NCBI RefSeq assembly: GCF_965214215.1
Contig: NZ_CBDCBD010000003.1
Coordinates: forward strand, 1,240,001-1,304,000
Length of the DNA: 64,000 nt
Direction: 5' to 3'
DNA from: Poriferisodalis sp965214215
Lineage (GTDB): Bacteria; Actinomycetota; Acidimicrobiia; Acidimicrobiales; Poriferisodalaceae
Shown: piece by piece, positions 56,033 through 64,000 of the stretch
Layout of the letters: the number at the start of each line of letters is the position of its first letter
How positions within the stretch are numbered: position 1 is the first letter of the stretch
Program-made: the position numbers and the translations under genes
Notes under the pieces: model-generated
The model's database searches: none
The model's input: only the letters and a program-made list of their open reading frames with translations
Told to the model about the DNA's origin: nothing

Positions 56033-58216
56033 TCAGGAGTCGTCCGCGCCGAACCAGCCGTCGTGGAGCCGGCCGTAAATTCCGGACTCGACAAGATCGA
56101 GCAGTGCCAGGTTGAGCTGTTCGCGCAGCTGTGAGTCTGCGTCGTCGACCATGAGCGCGTAGCGGACACGCTGAAAATCCGGACCGGCTGTCACCACATC
56201 GCCGGTTCCTTCATGCGCGGCGTGATAACGCAGAACGGGAGCGTCGAACACGATGGCATCGACGCCGCCCTCGTCCAGCAGCCGATAGGCGTCGTCGACG
56301 TCTTCCACGACGACGGGGCCGACCCCGATCGACGGGAGGTAGGTCTCGCCGGCCGAGCTGGCGACCGTGGCGACGCGCTTGCCGGCGAGATCATGGGGAC
56401 CCGAGATTTCCGATCGCAGCTCACTGACGGCGAGCGATGAGGCGATGGCAGCGGTGAAGCTCGCGAAAATCAGGGTTCCCAGCGAGATCCACAGCAAGGC
56501 GAACACCCGCCCCCGTGTGCCGCGCGCAACCTTGTCGCCGTATCCGACGGTGCTCATGGTCACCACCGACCAATAGAAGGAATCCCAGATTCCTCTGCGG
56601 TACGGAACGGCGAAATCAGAATTGTGGCGGCGCTCGAGCAGCCAGATCAGGTGTGCCGCGATCAGCACCGCCGCGGCGAAGACGCCGAGCAGCCACGGCA
56701 AGTCTGACTGAGCGATTGCCCCGAAAAACGCGACGATTCTCTGCCCGAGACCGCGAGACCCCTCGGCGGTCGTCAAGATGGTGAGGCCTGAGTCGAGCAC
56801 CGGCATCGAGAAGTCGATGGTCTGTTCGCGCGACTCGGTGATCGCTGCGCCGCCGAGTCCGACATCGGCGATGTCGCGTTTGATGTCGTCGATCTGCTTG
56901 GCGACGGTGTCCACCGAATGGATCTCGGCGGTCATGCCCATGCGAGCCGCAACGAGCCGGACGATCTCGACCTCGAAGCCGCTGTAGGCACCCTCGTGGT
57001 AGATGACGAACGGTGCCAGCACGCGCGCCGTCACGCGCAGCACGCCACTCGGCGCTGTGTCCTCGCCGAGGGGTGCGAACGCGACCGCAGAGGGATCGGC
57101 GGTGTTGATCCACTTGGCGACGATTGCCTGGTTCGCCTGCACCCATTCGGCGGCGTGTCGGCGAATGTCGGCAGGGTCGCCTCCTTCTCGGATCATGCGA
57201 ACGTTCTGCGCGGAGATGTCTGCGAGCGGGATGGCCACCTGCTCGAGCAGCGTTCGCACCGCCGGGTTTGCGTCGAGGAAATCCGTGTTCGCAACGGCCC
57301 GGATGTCGTTCGGCGGCCAGCCCGTCTGGCACGGGTCGTTCGCGCATCCCCGAATCCCGGACACGGCAGTGCGGGCGAGGGCGGCGGACTGGTCGGCGGG
57401 GAGCGATGCAAACGGGGTCTCGAGCCACGCTGCGTCGACGCCCGGTGCCATGACCCCGACCGTCCAGTTGGGCGTCCATGTGTAGAACAGCACTGGTTCG
57501 CCGGCGCGCCAGCGATCGATGGTCCCGGCGATGAGGGGCGAATAGTCGCCTTGGGTATGTTCGACGGTGTCCGTCAGTCCGTACGCGTCGAGATGGTGGT
57601 CGATGACCGCCGCGCACGACCAGCCCACGTCGCATCCCACCAGATCAGCCCGGCCGTCGCCGTCATGGTCGAACAGCTCCGCGACGGAAGGATCGGCGAG
57701 ATCGCCCAGGCCTGTGATGCCGTGCGTCTCGGCGGTGCGCAGGTCCACGAAGTAGCCCTGCAGTGCACCGGCGTCGACGGCGGTGCCGACGGCCTCCACC
57801 GGGGAGTCGGGGGACAGGTAGGTGTCGTGCAGGGGGAACCAGCCGCTGGCCCACATGTCGACTTCGCCGGCTGCGACCGCATCGTAGAACTCGGCGTTGC
57901 CCATGGTGACCGGGTCGTCCACCTGGTAGCCCAGCTGCTGGAGCAGGATCCGGTACACCTCGGCCTGGAACCATCCGGTGTCCCACGTGGGTCTCGCAAG
58001 TCGAACGCGGGGAGTGTCGTCCGAATCTGAATCCGCCGTGTCCGAAGCTGACGAATCTGCAGTTGCCGTGCCTGACGCTGCGGCGTCTGAGGCCGCCATG
58101 GCGCTCGCCGGCGACAGCACGGCGACCAGCGCAACCAAGACGCCCAGCAAGATCCCGCACTGACGTACACGCAGCTTCGCGGCTGCCACTCCCGAGCGAG
58201 TGCGTCGCCGTCCCAT
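56033..58216 (-). CDS. OpuAC betaine-binding domain fused to a GluR0-like potassium channel
   Basis: The 727-residue protein has a signal peptide (about 1-42) and a Ser/Asp linker. An OpuAC domain at about 70-372 contains WFPLH, WTPNW and an inserted DHDGDGRADL loop followed by GCDVGWSC. An extracellular amino-acid-binding fold follows, split by a channel: lobe 1 at about 391-485 (APFVIYHEGAYSGFEVEIVR), TM1 at about 507-528, pore loop with the potassium filter TVGYGD at 556-561, TM2 at about 571-594, and lobe 2 at about 604-726. The second part matches prokaryotic ionotropic glutamate receptors. The extra N-terminal betaine-type binding domain is, to my knowledge, not described. It is divergent from the BCCT gene across 158 bases. 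Confidence 0.85.
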   Translation of the reverse strand: MGRRRTRSGVAAAKLRVRQCGILLGVLVALVAVLSPASAMAASDAAASGTATADSSASDTADSDSDDTPRVRLARPTWDTGWFQAEVYRILLQQLGYQVDDPVTMGNAEFYDAVAAGEVDMWASGWFPLHDTYLSPDSPVEAVGTAVDAGALQGYFVDLRTAETHGITGLGDLADPSVAELFDHDGDGRADLVGCDVGWSCAAVIDHHLDAYGLTDTVEHTQGDYSPLIAGTIDRWRAGEPVLFYTWTPNWTVGVMAPGVDAAWLETPFASLPADQSAALARTAVSGIRGCANDPCQTGWPPNDIRAVANTDFLDANPAVRTLLEQVAIPLADISAQNVRMIREGGDPADIRRHAAEWVQANQAIVAKWINTADPSAVAFAPLGEDTAPSGVLRVTARVLAPFVIYHEGAYSGFEVEIVRLVAARMGMTAEIHSVDTVAKQIDDIKRDIADVGLGGAAITESREQTIDFSMPVLDSGLTILTTAEGSRGLGQRIVAFFGAIAQSDLPWLLGVFAAAVLIAAHLIWLLERRHNSDFAVPYRRGIWDSFYWSVVTMSTVGYGDKVARGTRGRVFALLWISLGTLIFASFTAAIASSLAVSELRSEISGPHDLAGKRVATVASSAGETYLPSIGVGPVVVEDVDDAYRLLDEGGVDAIVFDAPVLRYHAAHEGTGDVVTAGPDFQRVRYALMVDDADSQLREQLNLALLDLVESGIYGRLHDGWFGADDS

Positions 58217-58374
58217 AGCACAGTCTGATCACACTTCAGCAGCCATGACGACACCCCGTCGCGACGGCTAGGTCATCTCGGTCTACGCCGAATGACTAAG
58301 TTGGTGGGGACCGGGCGGCGTGTCGCCCGATAGCTGCACGTCCAGGTCCGGGTCAGGTAACTCGGAGGTCCGAA

Positions 58375-60201
58375 ATGGACGACGCGCAGACCGAGGCCGG
58401 GGGGGACCCGAGAGTCCACCGCAGCCCCGATGACACCGACATCAATCTGACCGAGGCAACGCTTGCCTTGCATGATTGGGAGGAAGAAGAGGAGCGCCGA
58501 CGCGAGGAGGCGATTCACAACCGCAAGCCGCTGGAGGGCCTGCAGGTCGATCCCGACATCGACTTTTACCCTGAGGTCGCCGACCGTGAACCCGGCGACC
58601 GCAACATCGTCAAGGCGGGTTTCGACATCCATCCGCAGGTGACGTTCTGGTCGGCGGGGATCCTGGCGGTATTCATCCTGCTGTCGGTCTTCGTCGACGG
58701 CACCCAGGATGTATTCAGCGCCATTCTCGACTTCATCAACGAGAAGCTGGGCTGGTTCTACATCCTCGACTTCAACATCTTCGTGCTGGTCGCGATCTAC
58801 TTCGCGTTCAGCAGGTACGGCAAGATCAAGTTGGGCGGCCCATTCGCCCTGCCGGAATTCTCCACGATCTCGTGGTATGCGATGTTGCTGTCGGCGGGCT
58901 TGGGCATCGGGCTCATGTTCTGGGGCGTTGCTGAGCCGATCTTCCACTTCACGTCGCCGTCGCCGTTCTTCGAAGGCGTCGAGGCGGGGACAAACGCGGC
59001 AGGCAGCGCCGCGCTCGCGACGACCTATCTCCACTGGGGGATCCACGGCTGGGCCCTCTACGGGCTGGTTGCGCTAGCGCTGGGCTTCTTTGCCTACAAC
59101 CGAGGCTTGCCGCTGACGTTCCGCTCGATCTTCTTCCCGATTCTCGGCAAGAAGATCTACGGCACGTGGGGCAACGTCATCGATATCTTGACCGTGCTCG
59201 CCACGCTGTTCGGATTGGCCACCTCGCTCGGCTTCGGCGCCAGCCAGGCCTCAGCAGGATTGAACAAACTGTTCGGTCTTCCCGACGAGCAATGGTTCCA
59301 GGTGCTCCTGATTTGCGGCATCACGGTCTTGGCGACCATTTCGGTGGTTGCCGGACTCGACGCCGGCGTGAAGCGACTCAGCGAGCTGAACATCTGGCTG
59401 GCGGGCGCCTTCTTGATCTTTGTGCTGCTGGTCGGCCCGACGCTGTTCATCTTGTCGCTGTTTACGCAGAGCTTGGGCAACTACATCCAGGTCCTGCCGG
59501 AGCTTTCATTCTGGAATGCAGCCTTCGAGGAGACCGAATGGCAGGCGTGGTGGACCATCTTCTACTGGGGATGGTGGATCTCGTGGTCGCCGTTCGTCGG
59601 AATGTTCATCGCCCGCATCTCCAAGGGCCGTTCGGTGCGCGAGCTTCTGCTCGGCGTGATCGTGTTGCCCTCGATCCTGTGCTTCTTGTGGATGTCGGTG
59701 TTCGGAGGCGCCGCCATCCACCTGCAGCAGAACGGGCTGCGTGACGTGGCCACAGCGGTGAACGAGAACGTCGCAACCGCACTGTTCGACATGCTCGAGT
59801 CGTTCCCGCTCACCGGCCTCGTCTCGTTCGTCGGCGTGCTGTTGCTGGTGTCGTTCTTCGTGACGTCGTCGGATTCGGGATCGCTGGTGGTGGACCATCT
59901 CACCTCCGGCGGCAAGCTCGACTCACCGAAGCCTCAGCGGGTCTTCTGGGCGTGCATGGAAGGCGCGGTGGCGATCGCACTGCTGATCGGAGGCGGATTG
60001 AGCGCCTTGCAAACTGCGGCCGTCTCGATCGGATTGCCGTTCGCGGTCATCCTGCTGATCATGTGCTGGAGCTGCAAGAAGGCGTTCGACGAGGAACTGG
60101 ACCTGCTCGAAAGCCACTACGACGAGCAGATCTTCCGATCCCAGCACAGCGGACTGATCGCCACTGTCAAAGATCGACTGCAGCACGGACCGACGCGATG
60201 A
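58375..60201 (+). CDS. BCCT-family betaine/choline/carnitine transporter
   Basis: The 608-residue protein has 12 hydrophobic helices after a charged N-terminal tail of about 85 residues. The family signature is FYWGWWISWSPFVGMFIARI, which includes the aromatic box and the GMFIARISKGR motif. The glycine-rich GLGIGLMFWGVAEP segment of TM3 is present, as is a C-terminal charged helix that in BetP senses osmotic stress. It imports betaine-type osmolytes with sodium or protons. It starts divergently from the channel gene and is followed 31 bases later by an OpuAC protein. Confidence 0.93.
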   Translation: MDDAQTEAGGDPRVHRSPDDTDINLTEATLALHDWEEEEERRREEAIHNRKPLEGLQVDPDIDFYPEVADREPGDRNIVKAGFDIHPQVTFWSAGILAVFILLSVFVDGTQDVFSAILDFINEKLGWFYILDFNIFVLVAIYFAFSRYGKIKLGGPFALPEFSTISWYAMLLSAGLGIGLMFWGVAEPIFHFTSPSPFFEGVEAGTNAAGSAALATTYLHWGIHGWALYGLVALALGFFAYNRGLPLTFRSIFFPILGKKIYGTWGNVIDILTVLATLFGLATSLGFGASQASAGLNKLFGLPDEQWFQVLLICGITVLATISVVAGLDAGVKRLSELNIWLAGAFLIFVLLVGPTLFILSLFTQSLGNYIQVLPELSFWNAAFEETEWQAWWTIFYWGWWISWSPFVGMFIARISKGRSVRELLLGVIVLPSILCFLWMSVFGGAAIHLQQNGLRDVATAVNENVATALFDMLESFPLTGLVSFVGVLLLVSFFVTSSDSGSLVVDHLTSGGKLDSPKPQRVFWACMEGAVAIALLIGGGLSALQTAAVSIGLPFAVILLIMCWSCKKAFDEELDLLESHYDEQIFRSQHSGLIATVKDRLQHGPTR

Positions 60202-60232
60202 CCGCGCGAACACAGCAGCGAGGAGACAAGAA

Positions 60233-61198
60233 ATGACCAAGCAACGACGCAGAAATCTGATCTTGGTCGGTGCCCTGGTTGGGCTGGTCGTCGTCGTACT
60301 CGTCGTGATCTTCTCGAGCGAGGAGGAAGACGGCACGGTGCGGATGGCGCGGGCCAACTGGGACAGCGGCTACGCACAAGCGGAGATCTACGCAGCGCTC
60401 ATCGAAGAGCTCGGCTACGAGGTCACCGATCCTTCCGAACACGAACTCGGACCGCTCAACTTCTACCCCGCGTTGAGGACCGGCCAATACGACCTGTGGG
60501 CAAACGGCTGGTTCCCCAACCACGAGGTCTTCCTCGATTTCGAGACTGTCGCTGGTCTCTCGACTGAAGGAGAGATCGAACCGGTGGGGACTCAAGTGGG
60601 CCGTGGAGGCCAAGAAGGCTACATGGTCGACAAGGCAACTGCTGACAGGCTGGGCCTTGTCTCGATGAGCCAGCTGTCTGATCCGTCGATTGCCGCGGAG
60701 TTCGACATCGACGGCGACGGCACCGCCGACCTGTTCGGATGCAACGAGGACTGGGGATGTGCCCAGGCCATTGACGGCCATATCGCCGACAATGACTGGG
60801 GTGCCAACGTCGAGCAGGACTCGGGCAACTACAACGACCTGATCGGCGAGGTTCGAGCCCGAGTCGGGGCTGGGCAGCCGGTGCTGTTCTACGGCTGGAC
60901 GCCGAATTGGACCTACACCGTCCTCACCCCTGGCGACAACGTGGTGTGGCTGGCGTCGGACTTCGAGGTGAATGACATTCAGGCGGTCGCCAATGCCGAT
61001 TTCCTCGACGACCATCCCGACGTTCGCAGGCTCCTCGAGCAGGTGACGATCGATCTGGGATGGATTTCGACGCAGAACGAGCGGATGGCAGCCGGCGGCT
61101 ACACCCAAGAGCACGTACGTGCAGATGCATCGCAGTGGATCGAGGAGAACCGGGCCACAGTCAACGGCTGGCTCGAAAACGCACGCGCCGCGTCCTAG
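60233..61198 (+). CDS. Membrane-anchored OpuAC glycine-betaine-binding protein
   Basis: ATG with AGGAGAC upstream. The 321-residue protein has one N-terminal membrane helix without cleavage site (ILVGALVGLVVVVLVVIF), so it is tethered. The OpuAC domain has WDSGYAQAEIYAAL, ANGWFPNHEVFL and GWTPNWTYTVL, with the insert DIDGDGTADLFGCNEDWGCA. It follows the BCCT gene on one transcript. BCCT transporters work without binding proteins, so this pairing is unusual. The TAG stop is part of a CTAG duplication at the edge of a short inserted element. Confidence 0.88.
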   Translation: MTKQRRRNLILVGALVGLVVVVLVVIFSSEEEDGTVRMARANWDSGYAQAEIYAALIEELGYEVTDPSEHELGPLNFYPALRTGQYDLWANGWFPNHEVFLDFETVAGLSTEGEIEPVGTQVGRGGQEGYMVDKATADRLGLVSMSQLSDPSIAAEFDIDGDGTADLFGCNEDWGCAQAIDGHIADNDWGANVEQDSGNYNDLIGEVRARVGAGQPVLFYGWTPNWTYTVLTPGDNVVWLASDFEVNDIQAVANADFLDDHPDVRRLLEQVTIDLGWISTQNERMAAGGYTQEHVRADASQWIEENRATVNGWLENARAAS

Positions 61199-61297
61199 GA
61201 GACTGCTGATTTATTCGGTTTCGGCACCTACGGCAAGTCTCTGACCTGCGGTTTTGCTCGGCCCAAAAGGGTGATTCGGGAATTGCTCAACAGCCTC
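61199..61297 (+). mobile_element. 99-bp MITE-like element with CTAG target duplication
   Basis: Imperfect terminal inverted repeats: GAGACTGCTGA at the left end against GAGGCTGTTGA read from the right end (9 of 11 match). The element is flanked by CTAG on both sides (61195-61198 and 61298-61301). It carries no ORF. Termini and target duplication fit a short non-autonomous relative of an IS5- or IS1182-like element. The left CTAG provides the TAG stop of the OpuAC gene. Confidence 0.6.
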
Positions 61298-61354
61298 CTA
61301 GATCGCTAGATCGCAGCCGCCCGCCGGGGCCGTGTTGAGCGCTGCGCGGTCGAC

Positions 61355-62458
61355 CTAGCCGGCGGCCAGCGCGGCCTCGATCCACGGATCGATCACGTCG
61401 CGGTTGGCGGCGATCCAATCGGCGGCCGCGCCTGCGATCTGCTCATCGGAATTGGCACCCGAGTCGATGGCGACCGCCTGCACGGCAACGGCCAGCGGGT
61501 CGAGCTCGAAGCTCTCGAGCAGCGACGCTGCCGCCGGGTTGGCATTCAGGAAGTCGACGTTGGCGGTGACCACGATGTTCGACGGTGTGAACATCGTCGA
61601 ACATGGTTCGTTGGTGCATGCATCGCCGACCTCGGAAACACCGTCTTGGCCTTCGAGGGCCTGTTCGGGCTCGATGGCAAGCCACAGCACGTCCCGGCCT
61701 GGCACGAGCTTGCCGACGAAGGCGGTCGGTGTCCACACGTACTGCAGCACCGGTCCGCCACCGGCGAAGCTCGCCTGGGACTCTGCGAACAGCGCCGAGT
61801 ATGTCGCTGACACCTGCGTGGCACGGTCATCCCAGCCGTTCTTGGCGAGGGTGTCGTTGATGACCTTCTGGCAGCCCCAGCCGTCGTCGCAGCCGTTGAT
61901 GTCGGCCTTGCCGTCGCCGTCGCTGTCGAAGTGAGCAACCGCGTTAGGGTTGTCGAGCAGTTCCCCGAGCGTCGTGAAGCCGAACTGTTCGACGCTGGGA
62001 ATGTCGACGAGCAGCCCTTGGAGCGCACCCGAGGCCATCATCGTGCCGATGTAGCGAGCTTTGTCGGCGAACGTCCCGCCTTCGGGACTCTCGCCCTCGA
62101 GCAGGGGCGTGTGGTTGAGGGGCCACGAAGATCCCCACAAGTCGTAATCTCCCTGAGCCACGGCCGGATAGAACGTCGCCGGCGCGATTTCCTCCGGGTC
62201 GGTCACTTCGTAGCCGAGCTCTTCGAGCAGCTGCTGGATGACGAAGTTCTGGAAGTTGGTCTCGATCCAGTTGCCCCGTGCCATGGTGACCGTGACGCCC
62301 TCGCCGGGCAGTGCCGCCGACGCGGTCGCCGCCGACGCGGCGGCTTCGGCGGTCGGTGCTGCGGTATCGGATGTGGAGTCGTCATCTCCGCAGGCGGCGG
62401 CGATCAGGCCGAACGCCATGAGAACGACGATGAGCAATCGTCCTCGCGTGGTTTGCAT
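61355..62458 (-). CDS. OpuAC glycine-betaine-binding lipoprotein
   Basis: The ATG at 62458 is chosen because the lipoprotein signal (LLIVVLMAFGLIAAAC) then has normal length. The 367-residue protein has an OpuAC domain with GNWIETNFQNFVIQQLLEEL, GSSWPLNHTPLL and VWTPTAFVGKL, and the insert DSDGDGKADINGCDDGWGCQ shared with the other two OpuAC proteins here. A CTNEPCSTM loop also aligns with CANDPCQTG in the channel fusion, so these two are closest. No ABC permease lies nearby. It may pass ligand to the channel fusion or the BCCT carrier, or act with a distant ABC system. Confidence 0.88.
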   Translation of the reverse strand: MQTTRGRLLIVVLMAFGLIAAACGDDDSTSDTAAPTAEAAASAATASAALPGEGVTVTMARGNWIETNFQNFVIQQLLEELGYEVTDPEEIAPATFYPAVAQGDYDLWGSSWPLNHTPLLEGESPEGGTFADKARYIGTMMASGALQGLLVDIPSVEQFGFTTLGELLDNPNAVAHFDSDGDGKADINGCDDGWGCQKVINDTLAKNGWDDRATQVSATYSALFAESQASFAGGGPVLQYVWTPTAFVGKLVPGRDVLWLAIEPEQALEGQDGVSEVGDACTNEPCSTMFTPSNIVVTANVDFLNANPAAASLLESFELDPLAVAVQAVAIDSGANSDEQIAGAAADWIAANRDVIDPWIEAALAAG

Positions 62459-62766
62459 CGGTGTGTCCCCCTGAGTGATGATCGCCCGAGCCCCGCGGGC
62501 TTCGACCATGCATTTGTGTCTAGTGCCGTGTCAGCAAACGTCTGCGTGCTTGGAGATGCCAGCCCACCACATGATGTCAGGGCTTCCGCGCATCGTGAGC
62601 ACCCCGAAGGTCGCCTGACGCGGCACCAGTTCGTATGTGTCACCGTTGCAATTGCAATGTCTATGTCGCTGTTCTTGGCCCGCGCCGGCGCTGCTTGACC
62701 CGTGTGGACGGCCGTGTGCCGAGCCCTCAGATCGACCGCAGTCGATCTTCTCGAAGATCTCGCCGT
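62459..62766. other. Intergenic stretch without a supported gene
   Basis: Between two minus-strand genes. ORFs here are short and lack coding bias. An AT-richer patch (GTTGCAATTGCAATGTC near 62645) could hold the promoter of the OpuAC lipoprotein. I see no RNA gene or strong palindrome apart from TTGCAATTGCAA. Confidence 0.5.
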
Positions 62767-64000
62767 CTACTGCACAGCGCTGGCGCGCCAGCCACGAGCA
62801 GCCAGTATGAGGCCGCCGATGGCGGTGAGGAATGCGCTGGCCCCGGGCCCGAGCGCCGGGGTCGCAAGCCGGACGTACGTCGCTATCCAGGCGGTTCCGA
62901 TTGCGGTGATGGCGCACCCCGTCCCGAACATGACGAGGCCTCCGAATCGCTGCAGCGCATAGCGGCGCACAAGCCGAACGAGGGCCGCCGCGGCGCCGAT
63001 CAAGGCGAGCGCCAACACGACGTAGCCAATCTGCGGCCCGGCCGCATCGAGGCCGCGGACCGTGACGCGCCGGGTCTGCGACAGGGCCTCAGCCAGCAGT
63101 TCCGCGGCAAGGCCGCCCTGGTTGACGCCCTCGGCTTCGGCTGCCAACTCGGCGGCGATCTGGGCTGCGTCGCTGCGCTGGTCCAGCAGCCAGGATCCCG
63201 ACGCTCCTGCGAACACCAGAAACAGTGTCAGCACCGCGATGCCGATCACTTCGGTGATACCCACACGAGCCACGTCGCCCTCGGAGGGTGCCCGCAGCGC
63301 AGCGACGGCGCCGCCAGCCAGAACGACCAGCGCGCCGCCGAGCGCCATCCACGCGCCTGTGCCGTGGCTGTAGTTGTCGCCGCGGGGGGCGACGCTCAGG
63401 TAGGCGACGATCAGCGACACCAGCATCAGGCCGCCGGCGAAGAACGCGCTGGCGCTGGCAATGAACTTGGCCCGACTCCGTGGGCTCCACAGTGCGGCGG
63501 CGCCGCCGAAGGCGACGGTGAGACCGACGAAGCCGAACAGGATCCCGAACCACGAGCCGCCGGTGGCGTCGAGCCCGCTGTGCGCTCCGGCGAGGTCGTT
63601 GTCGTCGAATCGGGCCCAGCCCGACAGCAGGCCCGCGTCGTTGCCCCAGGTGAGCAGCGCCGAGAACGCACAGACGAGGCCGCCGCCCAGTGCTGCGACT
63701 GCGCCCAGGGCCTGGGGGGAAGTCAGCGACGCCGGCGCCGTCTCCTCCGTGGGCGGGGGTACTTCGGCGTCGGGCTCCAGGCCCGGCACGGGGGGCACCT
63801 GCGGTTCGGAGCGTGTGGTCCATGCGCTGCGCATCCGTGCGAACAGGCTGCGGCGGTCGACGGTGTCGTCGGGCTGGGAGATCCGGTCGAGCAGCACGCC
63901 GACGAAGTAGAGGCCGGCACCGGCCGACGCGCCGACGGGGATGTCGGCGGTGTTGAGCGCGGTGAGGATCGGTTTGCCGAGGCCTCCGCCGGCGATGATC
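62767..64000 (-). CDS. Partial multi-pass membrane protein
   Basis: The frame is open to the right edge of the window, so the N-terminus is missing; a GTG at 63897 is only an internal start. The visible 410 residues have about seven hydrophobic segments, first near GASAGAGLYFVGVLL, then a Pro/Glu-rich cytoplasmic or exposed linker, four helices, a charged segment with EALSQTRRVTVRG, and two final helices ending RGWRASAVQ. The last part resembles permease-like helices but no family motif is visible. Function unknown. Confidence 0.6.
   Translation of the reverse strand, partial: IIAGGGLGKPILTALNTADIPVGASAGAGLYFVGVLLDRISQPDDTVDRRSLFARMRSAWTTRSEPQVPPVPGLEPDAEVPPPTEETAPASLTSPQALGAVAALGGGLVCAFSALLTWGNDAGLLSGWARFDDNDLAGAHSGLDATGGSWFGILFGFVGLTVAFGGAAALWSPRSRAKFIASASAFFAGGLMLVSLIVAYLSVAPRGDNYSHGTGAWMALGGALVVLAGGAVAALRAPSEGDVARVGITEVIGIAVLTLFLVFAGASGSWLLDQRSDAAQIAAELAAEAEGVNQGGLAAELLAEALSQTRRVTVRGLDAAGPQIGYVVLALALIGAAAALVRLVRRYALQRFGGLVMFGTGCAITAIGTAWIATYVRLATPALGPGASAFLTAIGGLILAARGWRASAVQ

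Overview
The window is high-GC DNA (third codon positions almost always G or C) with GTG/TTG starts, ATGA/GTGA/TGATG gene overlaps and catabolic clusters set in divergent pairs. This points to an actinobacterium. Acidimicrobiia of marine or estuarine type is my guess; no rRNA or other taxonomic marker is present.

Layout. 1-9.3 kb is an accessory or mobile edge. It holds a partial repeat/membrane protein, a Fic AMP-transferase gene, a tRNA-fMet 3' half that looks like an attachment site, two pairs of dispersed direct repeats, a decayed PIN-like gene, and three secreted proteins in one operon, including a 21-repeat RCC1-like lipoprotein. 9.4-25.3 kb is a catabolic block: alkylhydroperoxidase-like (CMD) proteins, two MBL-fold enzymes, an aldehyde dehydrogenase and SDR, a tandem-duplicated TetR regulator, a VOC extradiol-type dioxygenase, a cytosolic reductive dehalogenase, 4-hydroxybenzoate 3-monooxygenase, a sulfatase, an alpha/beta hydrolase and a MarR regulator. 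25.4-31.3 kb is a family-5 (peptide/opine type) ABC importer. 31.4-44.1 kb holds a lactonase, two sulfatases, more CMD proteins (one apparently a selenoprotein), a polyol pathway (threitol-type dehydrogenase, FGGY kinase, class I aldolase-like protein) and an EF-hand/arylsulfotransferase fusion. 44.2-53.4 kb carries an SDR, a YtcJ-like amidohydrolase, most of a protocatechuate 4,5-cleavage pathway (ligAB, ligC, ligI, ligJ, a GntR regulator, and 5' remnants of ligU and probably ligK) and a fourth formylglycine-type sulfatase. 53.5-55.8 kb is a small mobile patch (PPOX protein, shrunken PP2C, mobile mystery protein A/B pair). 56-62.5 kb is a glycine-betaine-type cluster: an OpuAC domain fused to a GluR0-like potassium channel, a BCCT transporter and two further OpuAC binding proteins. 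A partial membrane protein runs off the right end.

How it fits together. The reductive dehalogenase, PobA and Lig enzymes would take a halogenated 4-hydroxybenzoate to 4-hydroxybenzoate, then protocatechuate, then ring-opened products. The sulfatases and SDRs could unmask sulfated precursors. Sulfated or brominated algal phenols are a plausible but unproven substrate class. Three operator motifs recur at divergent promoters and tie scattered genes into regulons: TAGT-N5-ACTA (beside the tandem TetR gene), GATTGT-N2-ACAATC (beside the GntR gene) and TAACG-NN-CGTKA (regulator unknown). All three lie within 75 bp upstream of the ABC importer.

The two most striking findings are an in-frame UGA in a CxxU-x3-H motif followed by a bacterial SECIS-like hairpin (34445-35431), and the OpuAC-glutamate-receptor-potassium-channel chimera (56033-58216).
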